Positions 33,771 through 46,599 of a stretch of 51,174 nt of DNA are shown here, in pieces. Position 1 is the stretch's first letter; the number at the start of each line of letters is the position of its first letter. The position numbers were made by a program, and so were the translations under genes. Source of the DNA: Gnetum montanum (lineage: Eukaryota > Streptophyta > Gnetopsida > Gnetales > Gnetaceae); contig MNCI01006123.1 of the NCBI GenBank assembly GCA_015680685.1, forward strand, positions 423,577-474,750. The letters are read 5' to 3'. The notes under the pieces were generated by a model. It made no database searches and was not told the origin of the DNA. It saw only the letters and a list, made by a program, of their open reading frames with translations.

Positions 33771-35608
33771 TATCATATTAGTTAATAAAAAGTAGAATGA
33801 ACCATTTCAAGAACCTAGTCAGGTCTTCACTTTAATGTCCATTACAATTACCATTGTCAAATTTATCTTTCATATCTAATCCTTGAACCTCAATCATGGA
33901 GTGAAATTTTTAACCTTTTTGGTTTACAAATTCTTTACATTTTATAATATCTTAAACATTTTTTTATTCCTTTGTATGTTTTCCATTTCTTGATATTTTC
34001 TCTTTCTTATATAATTTTCTATTTCTCTTAAGTTATTTTTTCATGTTTTTTGAATATTTTTAAAATTTTTCTCTTAATAAAGTTACCAATAATATGTAGG
34101 AAACAACTCTGTTTATTGGAATGTTGTTCTCTAATATCATATTATTAAAGAAATAATTATGCATGATAGTGAGATCACAACATCCATCCCTCCATTTCCA
34201 TTAATAAGAAGTCCTCATCATGCTAATAATATGGTCCTTATCATATTCAAAACTAAAATTAATTCATGATCATTCAATCTTAAAGAAAGGAGGAAAGACT
34301 AAGAGGATCGGATAAGGATGTGACATTAAGAAAATTGGTTAATTCCTTGGACTTCCATCATTTGTTTCACTAATCTCACATTACTATACTACTAATTTTT
34401 TCATTATCATTGGGAATGGACATTTGAAAATAACTATTTGCTTATTATGTTAGTAGAAAGTTATGTGATCCATGCCTAAAGGTAGTCTTATGGCAAGGAT
34501 ACTAAAATAATTAATTAATGCATAAGAAATCATTCTTGGAGTACCATTGGAAAGGCACATAACCTATTTCTACATGTAAACTATTTTCAAAAATTTCATG
34601 ATCCCCCAAACTAATTCCACCATTTTATTAGAAAATCATGCAACTCATGTGTGAAGATGTTCCTCTATTGGAATTAGCATCTACTATGAGACTAGAAATC
34701 CATGTGACTCATGCCTAAAGATGCTTCTCTAACCAATGGCTAAGGTTCACAACCATAACACCAAAGATTAATTAATTATTTTCAATAATTCTAACATGGA
34801 TTTTCCAATTTCTCCTTAATGAGTGGTGTTGTTTTTAATGTAGTGGCCATTTAATCTCATGGTGGTGGGCCAAATATAATATAAAATGATATCATTGGTA
34901 AGTGGTTGAACTTTGTATGGAATCCTAATAGATAGGTATAATGGTCATTCTAACCATGTCTAACATGTAGTACCCACTAGGATTGTGGTAAGGTACCCAA
35001 TGTCCCACTTCTTTAATTCCTTCTAATTCACCATTTCACCTCATTGGCATGTTCTAATCATAATTTGATAATCTTGTTCAGCATAGTATAAGATTCTAAT
35101 CATGGTAGTTATATGTGTATGTTGGAACAAAGACATGATCCATATTTAATTTCAAAGGTGTCCATTTATACATATAGGAATGGTTAAAAAAGGGTATTAA
35201 GGGTAAGACTCTACCTTGGAGAGGATTCACTTGTATAACTATTAGGGATCATGTACGAGGACTAATTCTACAATCTCTCGATCATCATGAGTAGCTTCTC
35301 TACCTTCATGTAACATTAAGGGATCCACTTCTTGTTATTTTTTAAGGAATATATATAATTTCTTCTAAGCTCTCTATTTTTTATCTAATTTGAGCCTTAA
35401 ATAACCCTTTTTTTTATTTCCAATAATTTGAATATGAGTGGGACCCACACTTAGGCCTAGTAGCCTTTGAAATACTATGGGGCCTACAAGACATGAGAAA
35501 ATATAAAAAAAATTCACGTTAAATATAAGCCACAATCTAAAATTTATGGCTAGTGATATCATAGCTACGATATTGCAGCTATGTGAATTTGGGGGGAATG
35601 TCAGACCC
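33771..35608 (+). other. Post-integrase spacer of element 2, left part
   Basis: Noncoding. Up to about 35340 it aligns in patches with the spacers of elements 1 and 3 (for example 35190-35240 with 6190-6240). The last part, ending GGGGGGAATGTCAGACCCC at 35590-35608, looks different: a purine tract followed by TGTCAGACCCC, like the 3' LTR boundary of another plant LTR element. The LINE is joined directly after it. Confidence 0.5.
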
Positions 35609-35639
35609 CGAATAGAAGTTTTATTGAAATTAAAGGTGC

Positions 35640-38600
35640 ATCAATTACAACAACTTGAATAAGTCATAAGGTTAAAGGAAAGGGAAAATTGAGAGCATTG
35701 TGAATGACACTCAGGAAACGCCTTAGAAATAAATGGGTATTAAAGGAGGAAACCCAAGTTGGGGCACGACCAAATGTCTGCACATACTGGCTTGTTATAA
35801 ACTAGAATGACATAGAATTAGATGAGGCAAAGAGCTCTCAATTAAGGATAGAGCGAGTTCCAATGGTGACTCCACATAATAAAAAGGGAAAGCTTCCTTG
35901 TAGAGATTACTGATGCTAAGTGTAACTGGAACACACAAGTCTTTCCCATAGCTGCAAGAGATGAACAAATTGATGACTATCCAAATTGAACTTGGATGCT
36001 TGATATGTGAGTTGAAAATGGATGAGGCAAAAGATCTGCAACTTCTCCAACCTGGTAAGCAAACATTTATTAGAATAATATGTCTTTTGAAATAGAACAT
36101 TGCATCTTCGCTTCCAAATATAATATAAAATAGTAGGCCTAATAACTTTCCACAGAAAATTAAGATTAGCAGAAGTAATGTTCAAGAATCCGAATATGGC
36201 ATCCTCTTGAGATAGTTTGTATGATGGAAAATTTTTAGAAGCCCACTTCCACACATGTTGAGCAAAGGGACATTGCCAAAATACATGGACAAAGTCATCT
36301 TGTCCACCACATAGAGGGCAATTGGGATTGGGAATCCCCAGATATTCTAAATGTTTTCCAATAGGTAGACCATGGTGGAGGAGACACCAGAGGAACTACT
36401 TAATTTTGGGGAGGGTCAGAAGTTTCCAAATATGTTGGAAGAGAGGGATCCAAAATGTTTCTAACTCTTGTTTATTCCAATACTTATTGCAATGTTGAAT
36501 GACTTTAGATGGATCATGCATGAGATGAAAGGGGACAGATGGCTAGTAGGGAAAGAGTTTAACCCCATTAAGCCATTGAAGGCCATGAAAAAGGCTTTGC
36601 ACTATAACATCAAGATGCTAGTGACTGTGGAGAAAAGAGTAAATCTGAACTAGGCAATGGTTCATTACAGCCGACTCCCCATAAAAAGTGTTGAACTCGA
36701 CCCCTGAAATCCAATGACTAGCCATCCTAAGACAATTCAAGGAAATGACACCCTTTTGATACAATGAGGTATCCACCTTAGCATTTTTGATAGCAAGGGG
36801 AGCGGGCAACAGAGGTAACCACCACGGACACACTCTGGAGAGGATAGTAGGGTTCATTTTAATGTTAGTCCAGTCAATGTGAGTGTGTAGAATTTTCCAG
36901 GCCCTCCAAATGCTTTTGAAAACATGAGATCAGGAAGAATGATAGTGAGGGGGGAAAGGATCCAATTGATGAAATGGATGCCTTTCTAGAAGGGCTTATT
37001 TTTAGGAAATTCTTGATGAAGCCTTAATTGGAGGAGGATCCCTATAATATCTGAGGCATCTAAATGCTGTACCAACGACTTAGCAACCAGGGTAATTCCT
37101 TGCTTATAGGAGTTCAAAAGGCCTAAGCGACCCTTGTTCTTGGGGAAAGTAACAATATTCCAAGTAACATGATGAAAGTCTTTCTGAGAATCCTTGGAGG
37201 ACCACATAAAGTCATGGAATAACTGTTCTAGCTTCTGGTAGGCAGCTTGGGAGGGGGCCCAACACGAAGAGTAATACACATGGGTGGACGCACATATGGA
37301 CTTACATACAAGGTATTTACCTGCAAGTGTGAGGGGTTTAGTTTTCCATTTTTTGAGTTTCTTTTGAATTCAATAAATAACTTTCTCCCAACGAATAGAT
37401 GTTGAACCTCTAGAACAGAAAGGGATTCCAAAATCTTAACAATGTCTTGATCCTGAAGCTACTTCCAATTATACTTGGTCACATGTTTGTAATTTCACTT
37501 AAAGCTATAAACAAAGGATTTATTCCAATTAATTGTGGAACTTGAGAGTGTGAAATATTGCTCCACCCTTGATAAGAGGCGATGCAAATTGGTGTCTATG
37601 TTTTGAACTAGAAAAAAGGAGTCATCGAAGAAGTGCATATTGAGAAGCTATTCTTGAGAGGAGGAAAGGCAGACCCCAGTGAGAACTTTAGTTTGAATGT
37701 ATAGGTTAATTTTATGACAAAGAAAGTCTGATGTGATGATAAAGAGATAGGGGGCAAGAGGAAAACCTTGCCACACAGACCTATGTATTGGAAAGGAAGA
37801 GGTAATGCCGAAGGTAGTGGCAATTCTTGCAATAGCATCTGAGAATAAGCATTTCACCATATGCAAGAACTTAGGTCCAAAACCAAGTTTGGTCATAGTC
37901 TACAAGATAAAATCCCACTTGATGTTGTCATAAGCCTTGGCATAATCAAGTTTCACAAGGAGAATATCTTGCCCATCATCCTCAGCACACTTGAGACCTT
38001 CCCACGCCATGACCACATTGTCTAAAATATATCTACTAGGAATAAATCCTATTTGCTAGGGAGATATGATCTGACCAAGAATTTTTTTCAGCTGTAAGGC
38101 AAGGCACTTTGCCCAAATTTTATACACTACATTGAGAAGAGTTATGGGATGCCAATTGGAGATATCAATTAGATCCCTAGACTTGGGGAGGAGACAAATT
38201 ACCCCTTGATTTATATTGGGCCTAAGGGAACCAGTTAAGAGAGCCTCGTTAATGACCTACAAAAGATCCTTTCCCACGAAATCCCAATGATTTTGAAAAA
38301 ATTCTACGAGAAAACCATCATAACCAGGAGCCTTTCCTCGACTTAACTTGGAACAGGCCTCCTATAGCTCTGCTAGAGTGATATTTGCTTCAAGAATTTG
38401 TAGCATAGTGGGATTAATAAGGTAAGGATAATTAGGGGTGTTAGCCTTGAATGAAGAGATGTCCATTGGGGTAGCTACAAAAAGGGTTTCATAGTGGTTC
38501 TTAAGAAAAGAGAGGATACTATTGTGGTTAGTAATGGTGGTACCATCACATGAGATTTTGTCAATAGCATGCAAAGGGGAAGCAGTATTATGATATTTAA

Positions 38601-39747
38601 AAAATTCCTTACAATGTTCGTCTTGAATATTTAACCAAGTGAGCCAACTTTTAGTTAAGGCACTTTGAGCTCAGTACACTTCCCAATGTTGGAAGGCAAT
38701 GCATGCTCTAGCTAGCTCCTCGTGAACTAGAGTATTGAAGGGATCTTAAGCTAGTTTATTAGTGATATGTTCAATAGTGAGGTGAATTTTGTTGTATTCA
38801 TGTTTGGCTTGAGTAGACACCATCTTACCATATGAACGAGCAAATTTTTGCACTCGACATGAAGCACAATGCCACCAATTAATCCAACCCACCTTATTTA
38901 GGGGCCTAGGTTTGGCATTCCAAAGGTTGGATAGAAGAAGTTGGGCAGTTGGGGAAGAAAAATAGTTATTGTGTAGTCTAAAAAGATGAAATTTTTTTCG
39001 ATCAAGGCTACCATGAATCTTGATAGATATGGAGATAGGAAGATGGTCGAATAAGGTGGCATGGTGATGAACCGTAGTGGAAAAGAAGGCTTGCCAAAAG
39101 GAAAGGGTGGATACATAAAACCTATCTAACCTACTGTAGATGCGAGCCTGCCCAAGATGAAGATTTCTCCAAGTAAGTCTATGGAGGGGAACACATGTGG
39201 AGTTGTCTGCCCCATCTAAGAGGTAAAATATTTTCTTAAAGGTGGACAAGGCCTGATACTTGAGATTAGGTAGTTGAATAAACACACCTCTGAGCTTATC
39301 TTGAGGGAATTCTACCATATTAAAATCTCCTCTAAATATCCAAGGTATTGGGGGGAGAGAAGTTGCAAGTTCTTGCAAAAGGAGAGCCCTTTTTGTGGAG
39401 TCATTTGGGGCATATATCGAGCAAATGCCAAAAGGGCCATGCCAGGATGAGAAGGTGGCCCAGGAAACTCTATGCCCAGAATCAAAACCACTTTGAAGGA
39501 TTCTAGTTTTCTAGTAGGGTGAGAGGAGAATGGCCGCTCCTTCTTTCCCACTCGCATGGGACGTCACTAGGATTGAGGAGTGAGGAAGAGACCAATGGGC
39601 AGAATAGGATAAAAGGTTGACTAAGATCTTAATTCCTTGAAGAAGAATTAAATAAAAAACCATATTAAGACTAGATATAAATTTTCTTGCTTGCTTCCAT
39701 CGAAGCCTACCAGTAAGGCCTTGAACGTTCCAAGAAAGGAGATTCAT
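35640..39747 (-). pseudogene. LINE ORF2: endonuclease, reverse transcriptase, zf-RVT
   Basis: It starts MNLLSWNVQGLTGRL at 39747, 17 bases after the ORF1 stop. The AP-type endonuclease covers about 39747-38950, with IFRGDFNMVE (about 39340-39310) and DHLPISI (about 39045). The first catalytic Glu position reads LLQGIK (about 39640), so Glu is Gly. The RT covers about 38400-37500: KAPGYDGF, QIGFIPSRYILDN, LVKLDYAKAYD (first Asp), WQGFPLAP and FFDDSFFLV (Asp pair kept). The zf-RVT zinc motif CPLCGGQDDFVHVFWQCP lies at about 36310-36255. It would nick target DNA and copy its own RNA. The original frame of over 1300 codons is broken by stops and frameshifts. Confidence 0.88.
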
Positions 39748-39764
39748 TGGGAAACAAGGGGTAG

Positions 39765-40924
39765 TTAGAATGGGAGGTCAACGGAAGGTTCAGAAGTCGA
39801 AGTATTAGTTTCCTTTGGTCTTGATAGGAGGGAAAAGGAGTTGTTGGTGGGGACAAGGGCCATGGAAGTGTCTAGTAAAGAGGAGTTGGAGGGAGGAGTA
39901 GAACTAAAGAAAGCTTTCACTCGTTTCCTTCCACTGGCCACCACGAACTCATCCTCCGAGAATGAGTTCTTGACAACATTTGAAGGGATGACATGGGTGG
40001 AGGTGTGAGTACCTAGCTTTTGTTTTTGTAGCTTGGAGTGGCTATACTAAGAGGAGGATTGAGGAGTTTTTGGGGGAGGAGATCCAAATTTAAAGGATAC
40101 TGAGGGTGGGCCTACTGGTGTGACTAGGGAACAAGTCTTCTGAGATGCTACAGGTTGTTTCTTCTTGGCTAGGATAGGACACACCAAGATATGATGCTTG
40201 ACCCTATGATAATAGCTACATGAGTTTGGAAGGTAAAAATAGTCCACTTTTTGGGTGAAGAGTTTTCCACTAGCAGCGAGGGTTAATGAGGTCTTCCGAA
40301 GGGCTATATCCAGTTCAATACAATAACAGCGAATTTGAGTTCCATTGATCACTGTACAATGATCGAAAATAATAGGGCCCAGGGTGCTCACAATGTCCCT
40401 CTCAATAGATGAGAAAATGAGTGGAAGATTGGTCAGTTCCACGTAACAAGGAATTATATTAAAAGCTAGGTCATTGACATTAAAGTCAAAACTCTAGATG
40501 TGTGCGATTAGGGTTGCATTTCGTGTTGGAAAACTTTTTTGAGAGAGAGCCTTTTCAACCTGAGAGTCATCAGATAATTCTACCAAAATGAAATGATGAG
40601 CGTAGTATCAAGCATGAGAAACCTGAATGCCATGGGGCTAAAGGAGGCTATGGACTTGAGTGTTTAAACTTGGGAACCTTGGTAAAAACCCCACAATTTG
40701 AAAAAAAAATGAGATGTGAAATCTTTAGAAACTGCTTCAAAAATATCATCCAATAAAAGAAAATCAATTTGAGGTGAGGTAGATGAACTTCCCTGAGAAA
40801 AAGTAGAACCTGATGAATCCATCATTGTGACTTGCCCACCCATGGGCCATGCACTTTCCTGGCACCATTCTGCTATCTTGACTGTAGGAAAACCCTCACC
40901 ACCAGTGTGCTTGTCTTCGTCCAC
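39765..40924 (-). pseudogene. LINE ORF1: RNA-binding protein with DUF4283-like domain
   Basis: Possible starts are at 40924 and at 40823 (MDSSGSTFSQGSS); the latter looks like a typical Ser-rich N-terminus. The domain resembling DUF4283 spans about 40690-40330 with ILVELSDDSQVEKAL and CYVELTNLPLIF. A zinc-knuckle-like CSYYHRVKHHILVCP (about 40225-40180) has the second Cys replaced by Tyr. The tail is rich in Ser, Thr and Pro and carries the basic stretch ASGRKRVKAF. A stop at 40044 (likely from CAG) and one frameshift near 40700 interrupt it. ORF1 would coat the LINE RNA. The frame ends with TAA at 39765-39767. Confidence 0.8.
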
Positions 40925-41225
40925 AACTCAGACCGCAACCCAGATCGCAACCCACCATGGCCAAGAGCCCTCAAACCACTACACACCATCACAAGATGCA
41001 AATGGTGCCAGAATCCCCAATAGCTAAGATTAAATCAATAGAAGAAAAAACCATGAACAGTAGTATTGCTACGTAGTGCGGTAGCTTGTGAGGACCAAGA
41101 ACCCTGTCGCGGGAAGAAATGGGGTGCCCAACGACAACACTGATGTTTGCCACAGAGCACAGGAGCACTCGCTGACATGACTTCGTAGCCAGAAAAGAGA
41201 TTTGCAGTGGCACCAACAAGTTAGC
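40925..41225 (-). other. 5' leader of the LINE
   Basis: A relatively GC- and CpG-rich stretch upstream of ORF1, unlike the AT-rich flank that begins near 41230. Short open frames exist on both strands but none has recognisable content. The internal promoter expected for an L1 element would lie here. Confidence 0.5.
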
Positions 41226-41614
41226 CGTTACAGGAAAATAAGCATAAAAATTAAAGTCTTACATTTTCAAAAATAGCCAAAACTATTATATAGATTTACC
41301 TTTACTTAGGATAGTTAGTTAATTTATGTACTATGTTAGAATGTAATGTTGTTTGCATATACTCCTCGATTTATTTAGATATAAAAAACCATAAATTATA
41401 ATCATGAGTTAAAGCTAGACTAGATGAATTATTTTTAACTATCTAAATTAGTTGTATGAATAGAAGAAGATATTTTTGAACCAACTAAATCATTTCTAGA
41501 CTCTTTCTATTACTATCAACAATAATTAATTATTTTCATGATAATGTATTTTCAAAAGAAGTGTTAAAATAATTTAAAATTTTTAAGATTAAAATCTACA
41601 TTGCATATTTTTGG
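41226..41614. other. AT-rich interval right of the LINE
   Basis: No coding frame or known repeat recognised. It separates the LINE from a SINE-like unit; it is probably decayed element 2 spacer or another insertion. Confidence 0.4.
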
Positions 41615-41765
41615 ATAAATATTAGAAAATGAAATACATGAAACATACATACACCCTAAGATATATAGTTCAATTATAACTTTATATAACTCAACATTGC
41701 CTTCCAGAATCAATCCCATGACCTAGAGCTTCCTAATCAAGTGTTTTACTAGTACTAGTGCCTAT
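41615..41765 (-). mobile_element. tRNA-derived SINE-like sequence, copy 2
   Basis: It aligns with 33335-33470 over about 135 bases, including TATATAACT, CATGACCTAGAGCTTCC and ACACCC(C/T)AAGATA, at roughly three quarters identity by eye. The box A-like and box B-like parts are more decayed than in copy 1. It also lies in the element 2 spacer region. Confidence 0.45.
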
Positions 41766-42223
41766 CAAATTTACATCCTAATATCATCCTTAAAAATTCT
41801 ATAAATAGCTAATGTCTTCCTTCATTTTCTTACATTTTGCTATAAACACTAGGAGTTATTGCTATTTCCAAAACCAAAAGCCTTCCAAGAGTAATATCTT
41901 GTCATCCAACAATCCAATTTTGTTTATTCAAAAATCTCTAAGCTCTCAAATTTAAGATCTTTATTGTGGTGAATACGAAAGCATGGTCTAAAAATTTCAT
42001 TGAGGTAGCATATATTAAAAATAACAAAACATTATAAAAAAATTAATTAATAATTTGATGATTTAGTTGTCTTAGGACCTTGAGAATCATATTTTGTAAT
42101 CATTTTATATTATTAATGCCTTATTTTTAAAAATTTTAATAAAATCAAGGGATCAAAAAAGATTAGAGTTCTTAGAAAAAAATATTTAGAAACTAACAAT
42201 TATTCCTTGGGTGATTATAGGTG
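41766..42223 (+). other. Post-integrase spacer of element 2, right part, with acceptor-like site
   Basis: It aligns with 6560-6986 (element 1) and 27980-28405 (element 3), for example the CCAAAAGCCTTCCAAGAG block near 41873. This shows that the LINE sits inside element 2. CTAAC at 42193-42197 and TGATTATAG ending at 42220 match the splice-like signals of the other copies. Confidence 0.6.
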
Positions 42224-43150
42224 ATGCTAAAACATGTTCTTGAAGTTGAAGGACCTTGCAGACAAGGGGAAAAACCCCAAATATGAGCATGGAATAATTC
42301 ATAAATGTGGGAAAGATCAACCCTTGTAATGACAATTCAATATGTAAGGATATGAAGCATAAGAGGTGTAGTTTACATGCATGCATCAATTAACACATTA
42401 ATCTATTCAAGAAGAATTATCAATCTTACTCCAAGGGCAAGAAGATAAGTCATACTTTCCAAAGAGTGTATTAAGGTAATCAACAATAAATAGTTGATGG
42501 CCATTGTGCTAGCTAAACATAACTTCAAACCATTCCTACAATTTTCATCACAAGGATCTATAAATAGTTCCATGCTTCTTCCTTGTGGCCTATATTATCC
42601 ACTAGGGGAGAATGATTTCTAGGAAAACCCTATCAATTTTTGCATAATCAAAAAGTGAACTCAATAATTAATATGTAGGGAATCTCTATATTCTATGTCA
42701 TTGATTCCATTGCTACTCCATTAAAAATTTCCAACATTGAAACCAAGGCTAGTTTAGTCCCAACCTGCTCAAATATAGAAACTAGGAATCTATGAATGGA
42801 AAGGATCTATGGTTAACAAATTAAGGAATAGGATTCCTAACAATCACAAAAAGATTTATTTTAAAATAACAACCTATTATATCTATCCTATAAAATGCTT
42901 AAACAAAATATCCATCTATATAGCCCAAGGAAGCACTATCCTCAATGGAATATATCTAACATACTTAGCTCATCTCCTCTTCCTAGAGATAGAGGAAAGG
43001 TTCCAGGAAAATGAATATGGGAAGAAGACATTACCATTTCACTACCTAATTTGGAAATTATGCAAGCAAGAAGGAATTATTAGATATACCAATGACATCA
43101 TGAAGTGAACTCAAAATTATTGATACACTAAAATAATCAAATCAATGCTT
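42224..43150 (+). pseudogene. Post-integrase ORF remnant of element 2
   Basis: An open stretch at 42809-43108 carries the best-kept part of the conserved globular region: LLFLEIEERFQENEYGKKTL followed by LIWKLCKQEG, aligning with 29170-29280 in element 3 and about 7750-7860 in element 1. Upstream of 42809 the homology is weak but collinear. Downstream of about 43150 no match to the coiled-coil or C-terminal parts was found, so the ORF is probably truncated. Stops are present throughout. Function unknown. Confidence 0.65.
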
Positions 43151-46100
43151 GCTAGAAAAAACCAAGTGCAGACCCACCTAAGTACTAAACTAGTGGCAAC
43201 TAGCACTTCCATAATAGTAGTTACATGAATGCTTATAACCATAATTCTAGCAATAGAAACTATTGGTGCTAGGATCCACTATTGTGGTTAGAATCATTAT
43301 AAGTTTGAGATCTAGAACAACCCTACACAAAATGAGCTAATAATCCTATGACTATCAAATGATTTAAAGAATAAATCTTCAAACCAAAGGGGTACTTATA
43401 GGCCATTAGAAATTCTAACCTAAGATAGTTCTTTTGTCAAACATGAGCTAAAAATGAAACAAAAAATCATATGTAGAATAGTTGATGGAAGGAAGTAAAT
43501 GCAACATACGAGAAACTTTATAAATCCAATGCAATCTAATAACGTTACATAGAATGATATTTTCAAAGAAAAAAATTGTATGTGGCTAAAAACAAGAATG
43601 TATAGCAAGATTTATGAAATTCAAAAGCAAATTTTTTTGCATAACAAAAGCTATCGCAAATTTGGTAGAAAGTAAAAATAATAATTCTATAATTAGTAAA
43701 ATAGAATGATTGGGAAGGAACCTAGCATAATATAATAGCAATCCTCTAAGATGCAATCAAGGAATCAAGAGCAACTAACAAGGAGTTGCAACTAACAAGG
43801 AGTTGTATTACCCCGATTCTCTCACTAATGTATGTGCCTAATGAATATCTTAAGTAAACCAAAGCTATTAAAGATTAAAATTGGCAAAGTAAAGGGGAAG
43901 GAATGAGTCATATTTATCTGTAGATCTAGATTCAATAAGATTCACCATATGCTAAAAGAATAACACAATGGAGATACATGGGAGATAGTAGAAAAGGTGA
44001 AGAAAATTGGAAGACTTTGACAAGAAACAGGTCACATATAGATTCTAATGTTTACAAAAGCAATAGTTGAGGGAATAGCTAATATGAAAGAGCTATTTCT
44101 TTATTTAAAAGTCAAGTAGATAACTATCTATCTCTAGTAATGATTTTTTAGTGGTGTCTAACTAATTAATTGCCAACCTATTTTTGTTTAAGAATATTCT
44201 TCTATTTATATACTAGAAATGTCTTGTATACTATGAAGAAATGATGCATTGGGATCCACTAAATCTTATAGAAGGTTTTGAATAGAAAAAATGATATGCA
44301 TTGGTATAGCAAACATTGAAAATATAGCTAATGTGATAAGTGACATTAGATGTCAAAAGTAGAATTGACACTAGATGTTGAAAAAAAATGATGTTGAACG
44401 TTAAAAAAAAAATTATTAAGCAAAAGTCAAAATCAATGTAGGTGAAAATGCCAAATATCAAAATTGAAATCTAGAAAATAAGCACCCAAAATAATGCTAC
44501 AAATGATACAATATTTTATTTTTGATAGTTATCAAAGATGAGGATTAAGAACAATGTTACTTGTAACACAAGATGTCTAATCTGGAACTTTTGAAGATGG
44601 CTTAAATTGTTAAAGCCAGAACGTGTACCTAAAACTTTGACTTACGTACAAAAAGCCAAATTGAATACAACATTATTCTCTCTTAATAGATACTAATGAA
44701 AGGCTAAAGGAGAATCCATCAAGAAAAGACACAAGCTACTAAATACTTGCAAGAGAATTTAAATGAAGTAGGATAATGGGGAAGAAAATCTAGGATATCG
44801 CTGATACATCTAGAGTGAAGTTCTACACAATACAATTGGGATGTGAAAATATCTCATGAACTACACAAAAAATGTTAATAAAACATTTCCTAACCCACTT
44901 AATTCTCTCAATTGCATCCTCACCAAAGTAAGCTAGAAACACTTATTTGGCCTTACTAATTTGGCCTTACTAATGTAGAGATGAAAAGGAAAAGGGATAG
45001 AGAAAGATAGGAAACTAAATGGAAATGATAATAGAAATTAATCAAGCATGGGAAAAACATATTAAGGAAATTGCTAATAAATCAACTATGGGGTGTCATG
45101 TTGCAAAAGTGGGACAAGACTAGATCCCTAGAACCAACCTCTTTCTTACCTCACTCATATGAACATTCAAACTTCTTATGTCACTCTACACTTAATACTT
45201 CCTCACTCATAAAGACATAGACACTCATTTGACCTCTCTAATGTTGAATATAGAAAGGAATAAGAATAGATAAGAAGAGGGGATGAGAGGAAAAAGAAAG
45301 AAATATAGTACATAAGTGCAAAAATTATAGTATACAAAATTGGAAAGCAAAAAAGAAAAGGGGAGAAAAGAGAATATCACCCATATACCTGTCATGAGAA
45401 TGGTGTTATGTCATAGAACTGAGGGATGCTAAATTTTACATATTGTATGATCAAAGAGGATGTCATATATATTATAAAAATATCCCTCCTTGTTCCAATC
45501 AATAGTACACTAAATCAAACCCTTACATGAACTAATGACATATATAGTCACTCAAAAATCTTACTAGTTGTGCCAGATACATAGAGTAGAAAAAATAGAT
45601 AGAATAGAAAAATATGAAAAAAATGATTATATAGATAGTAGAAAATGAAATAGATAGAAAAAATTTGATAAATGAAATAATGAAAATAAAATAGAGTTTA
45701 GAGAAAACCTATTATCTTAACATAATATGTATCCTATTGTAGTACAAAAGAGCTAATGAAAAAACTACCAATAGGAGAACATATCATTGACTTCAAATTC
45801 TGTACCACCAAGGCATAGACATCCCCCAAATAGCCTCTACTACTAAATGAGCTAATGTGACTAATTGTAAATAACAATGAAATCCTATATATGAAATAAG
45901 AACATCAATTTAAGAAATTATTATTTTATATATATTTAATTATCTATCTGTTTCAGGTATCTCATGACATAAATCAAGAAATTGAACAATAATCCTACAA
46001 ATCTAGCCTTGAATATTATAACATACACATATAGTAAATAGGCAGTTTTATAAAATAAAATAAAAAACAAATCTTAAATTCTAAGCTATCTGCTAGCTAA

Positions 46101-46594
46101 ATTCTTGAAGCAAGATCACAAAGGCTTTGCTAAATAGAGTGGAAAACTAATTAAAAAAAGAATTATTCATAAAGCTTAGAATCATATGAAGATGATAATT
46201 TTTCTATGCTAAATTAATTAAGGATTGACACTTGCTAGAGCTATCCTATCAAATCAGAATACTAAAAATAAGCTAAACCTCTACTTCATAGGGGAAATAG
46301 CCTATTCCAAAACTACAAATCCATTCATGTGTAACTATGCAATACTTATACTTCACAAAATAGGAGAAACCTATCAAATAAAGATAATAAGCTAAGAGAT
46401 AAAGACTAAAAGAGATAGATGAGACCTGCTTAAAATGTCATTACAAAAGAGTCTTTACAAGCTGATTCTTCAAAAAGCGCTAGCTCAAAAATTCCTAAAA
46501 ATATTCTCTACCTTTACGATTCTACTCTAGGCTTTATATAGTGGCCTCAAATAGTTACAATGGTTATAGAATTTATAACTAGTATCTTCTCACA
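43151..46594. other. AT-rich noncoding region, possibly including a minus-strand LTR
   Basis: No recognisable coding frame. A perfect 17-bp tandem duplication (CAACTAACAAGGAGTTG) lies at 43772-43805 and a perfect 14-bp one (TTTGGCCTTACTAA) at 44946-44973. Two diverged copies of a block of about 110 bp lie near 44900-45010 and 45170-45290. Near 46520-46540 the minus strand reads CACTATATAAAGCC, a TATA-like promoter, and AGGAGAATGTGAGAAG at about 46587-46602 could be a purine tract plus LTR start. These would fit a 3' LTR downstream of the minus-strand ORF, but no second LTR is available to test it. Confidence 0.35.
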
Positions 46595-46599
46595 TTCTC

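Larger units (their letters stand above)
35609..41225 (-). mobile_element. L1-type LINE, nearly full length, minus strand
   Basis: It has a 5' leader, ORF1 and ORF2 in order on the minus strand, and a 3' end with CAATAAAACTTC (AATAAA at 35619-35624 on the minus strand) but no poly(A) left. It is clearly richer in GC and CpG than the surrounding DNA and its frames are far less broken. It is inserted in element 2, whose homology continues on the right from about 41770. No target-site duplication could be identified, so the ends are approximate. Confidence 0.85.
14499..43150 (+). mobile_element. Element 2: very old Athila-like element, split by later insertions
   Basis: The pieces collinear with element 3 are: 5' LTR 14499-15274, PBS 15275-15293, gag 15411-17480, RT start 17530-17930, RT thumb/RNase H 18567-19211, integrase 32328-33770, spacer 33771 to about 35340 and 41766-42223, and post-integrase ORF 42224 to about 43150. 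Insertions explain the interruptions: a CpG-rich LTR with the assembly gap, element 3, two SINE-like units and a LINE. No 3' LTR was found; it may be lost or too diverged. Element 2 must be older than everything nested in it. Confidence 0.75.

Noticed and set aside
40827-41027. Plus-strand ORFs of 63-66 codons in the GC-richer region
   Set aside because: They overlap the LINE leader and ORF1 start on the minus strand and have no recognisable content.
44332-46594. A precisely bounded minus-strand LTR from TGTGATAAG to CTTCTCACA
   Set aside because: The ends were chosen only from TG...CA and a weak purine tract, and the coding frame may run past the right end; kept only as a low-confidence possibility.
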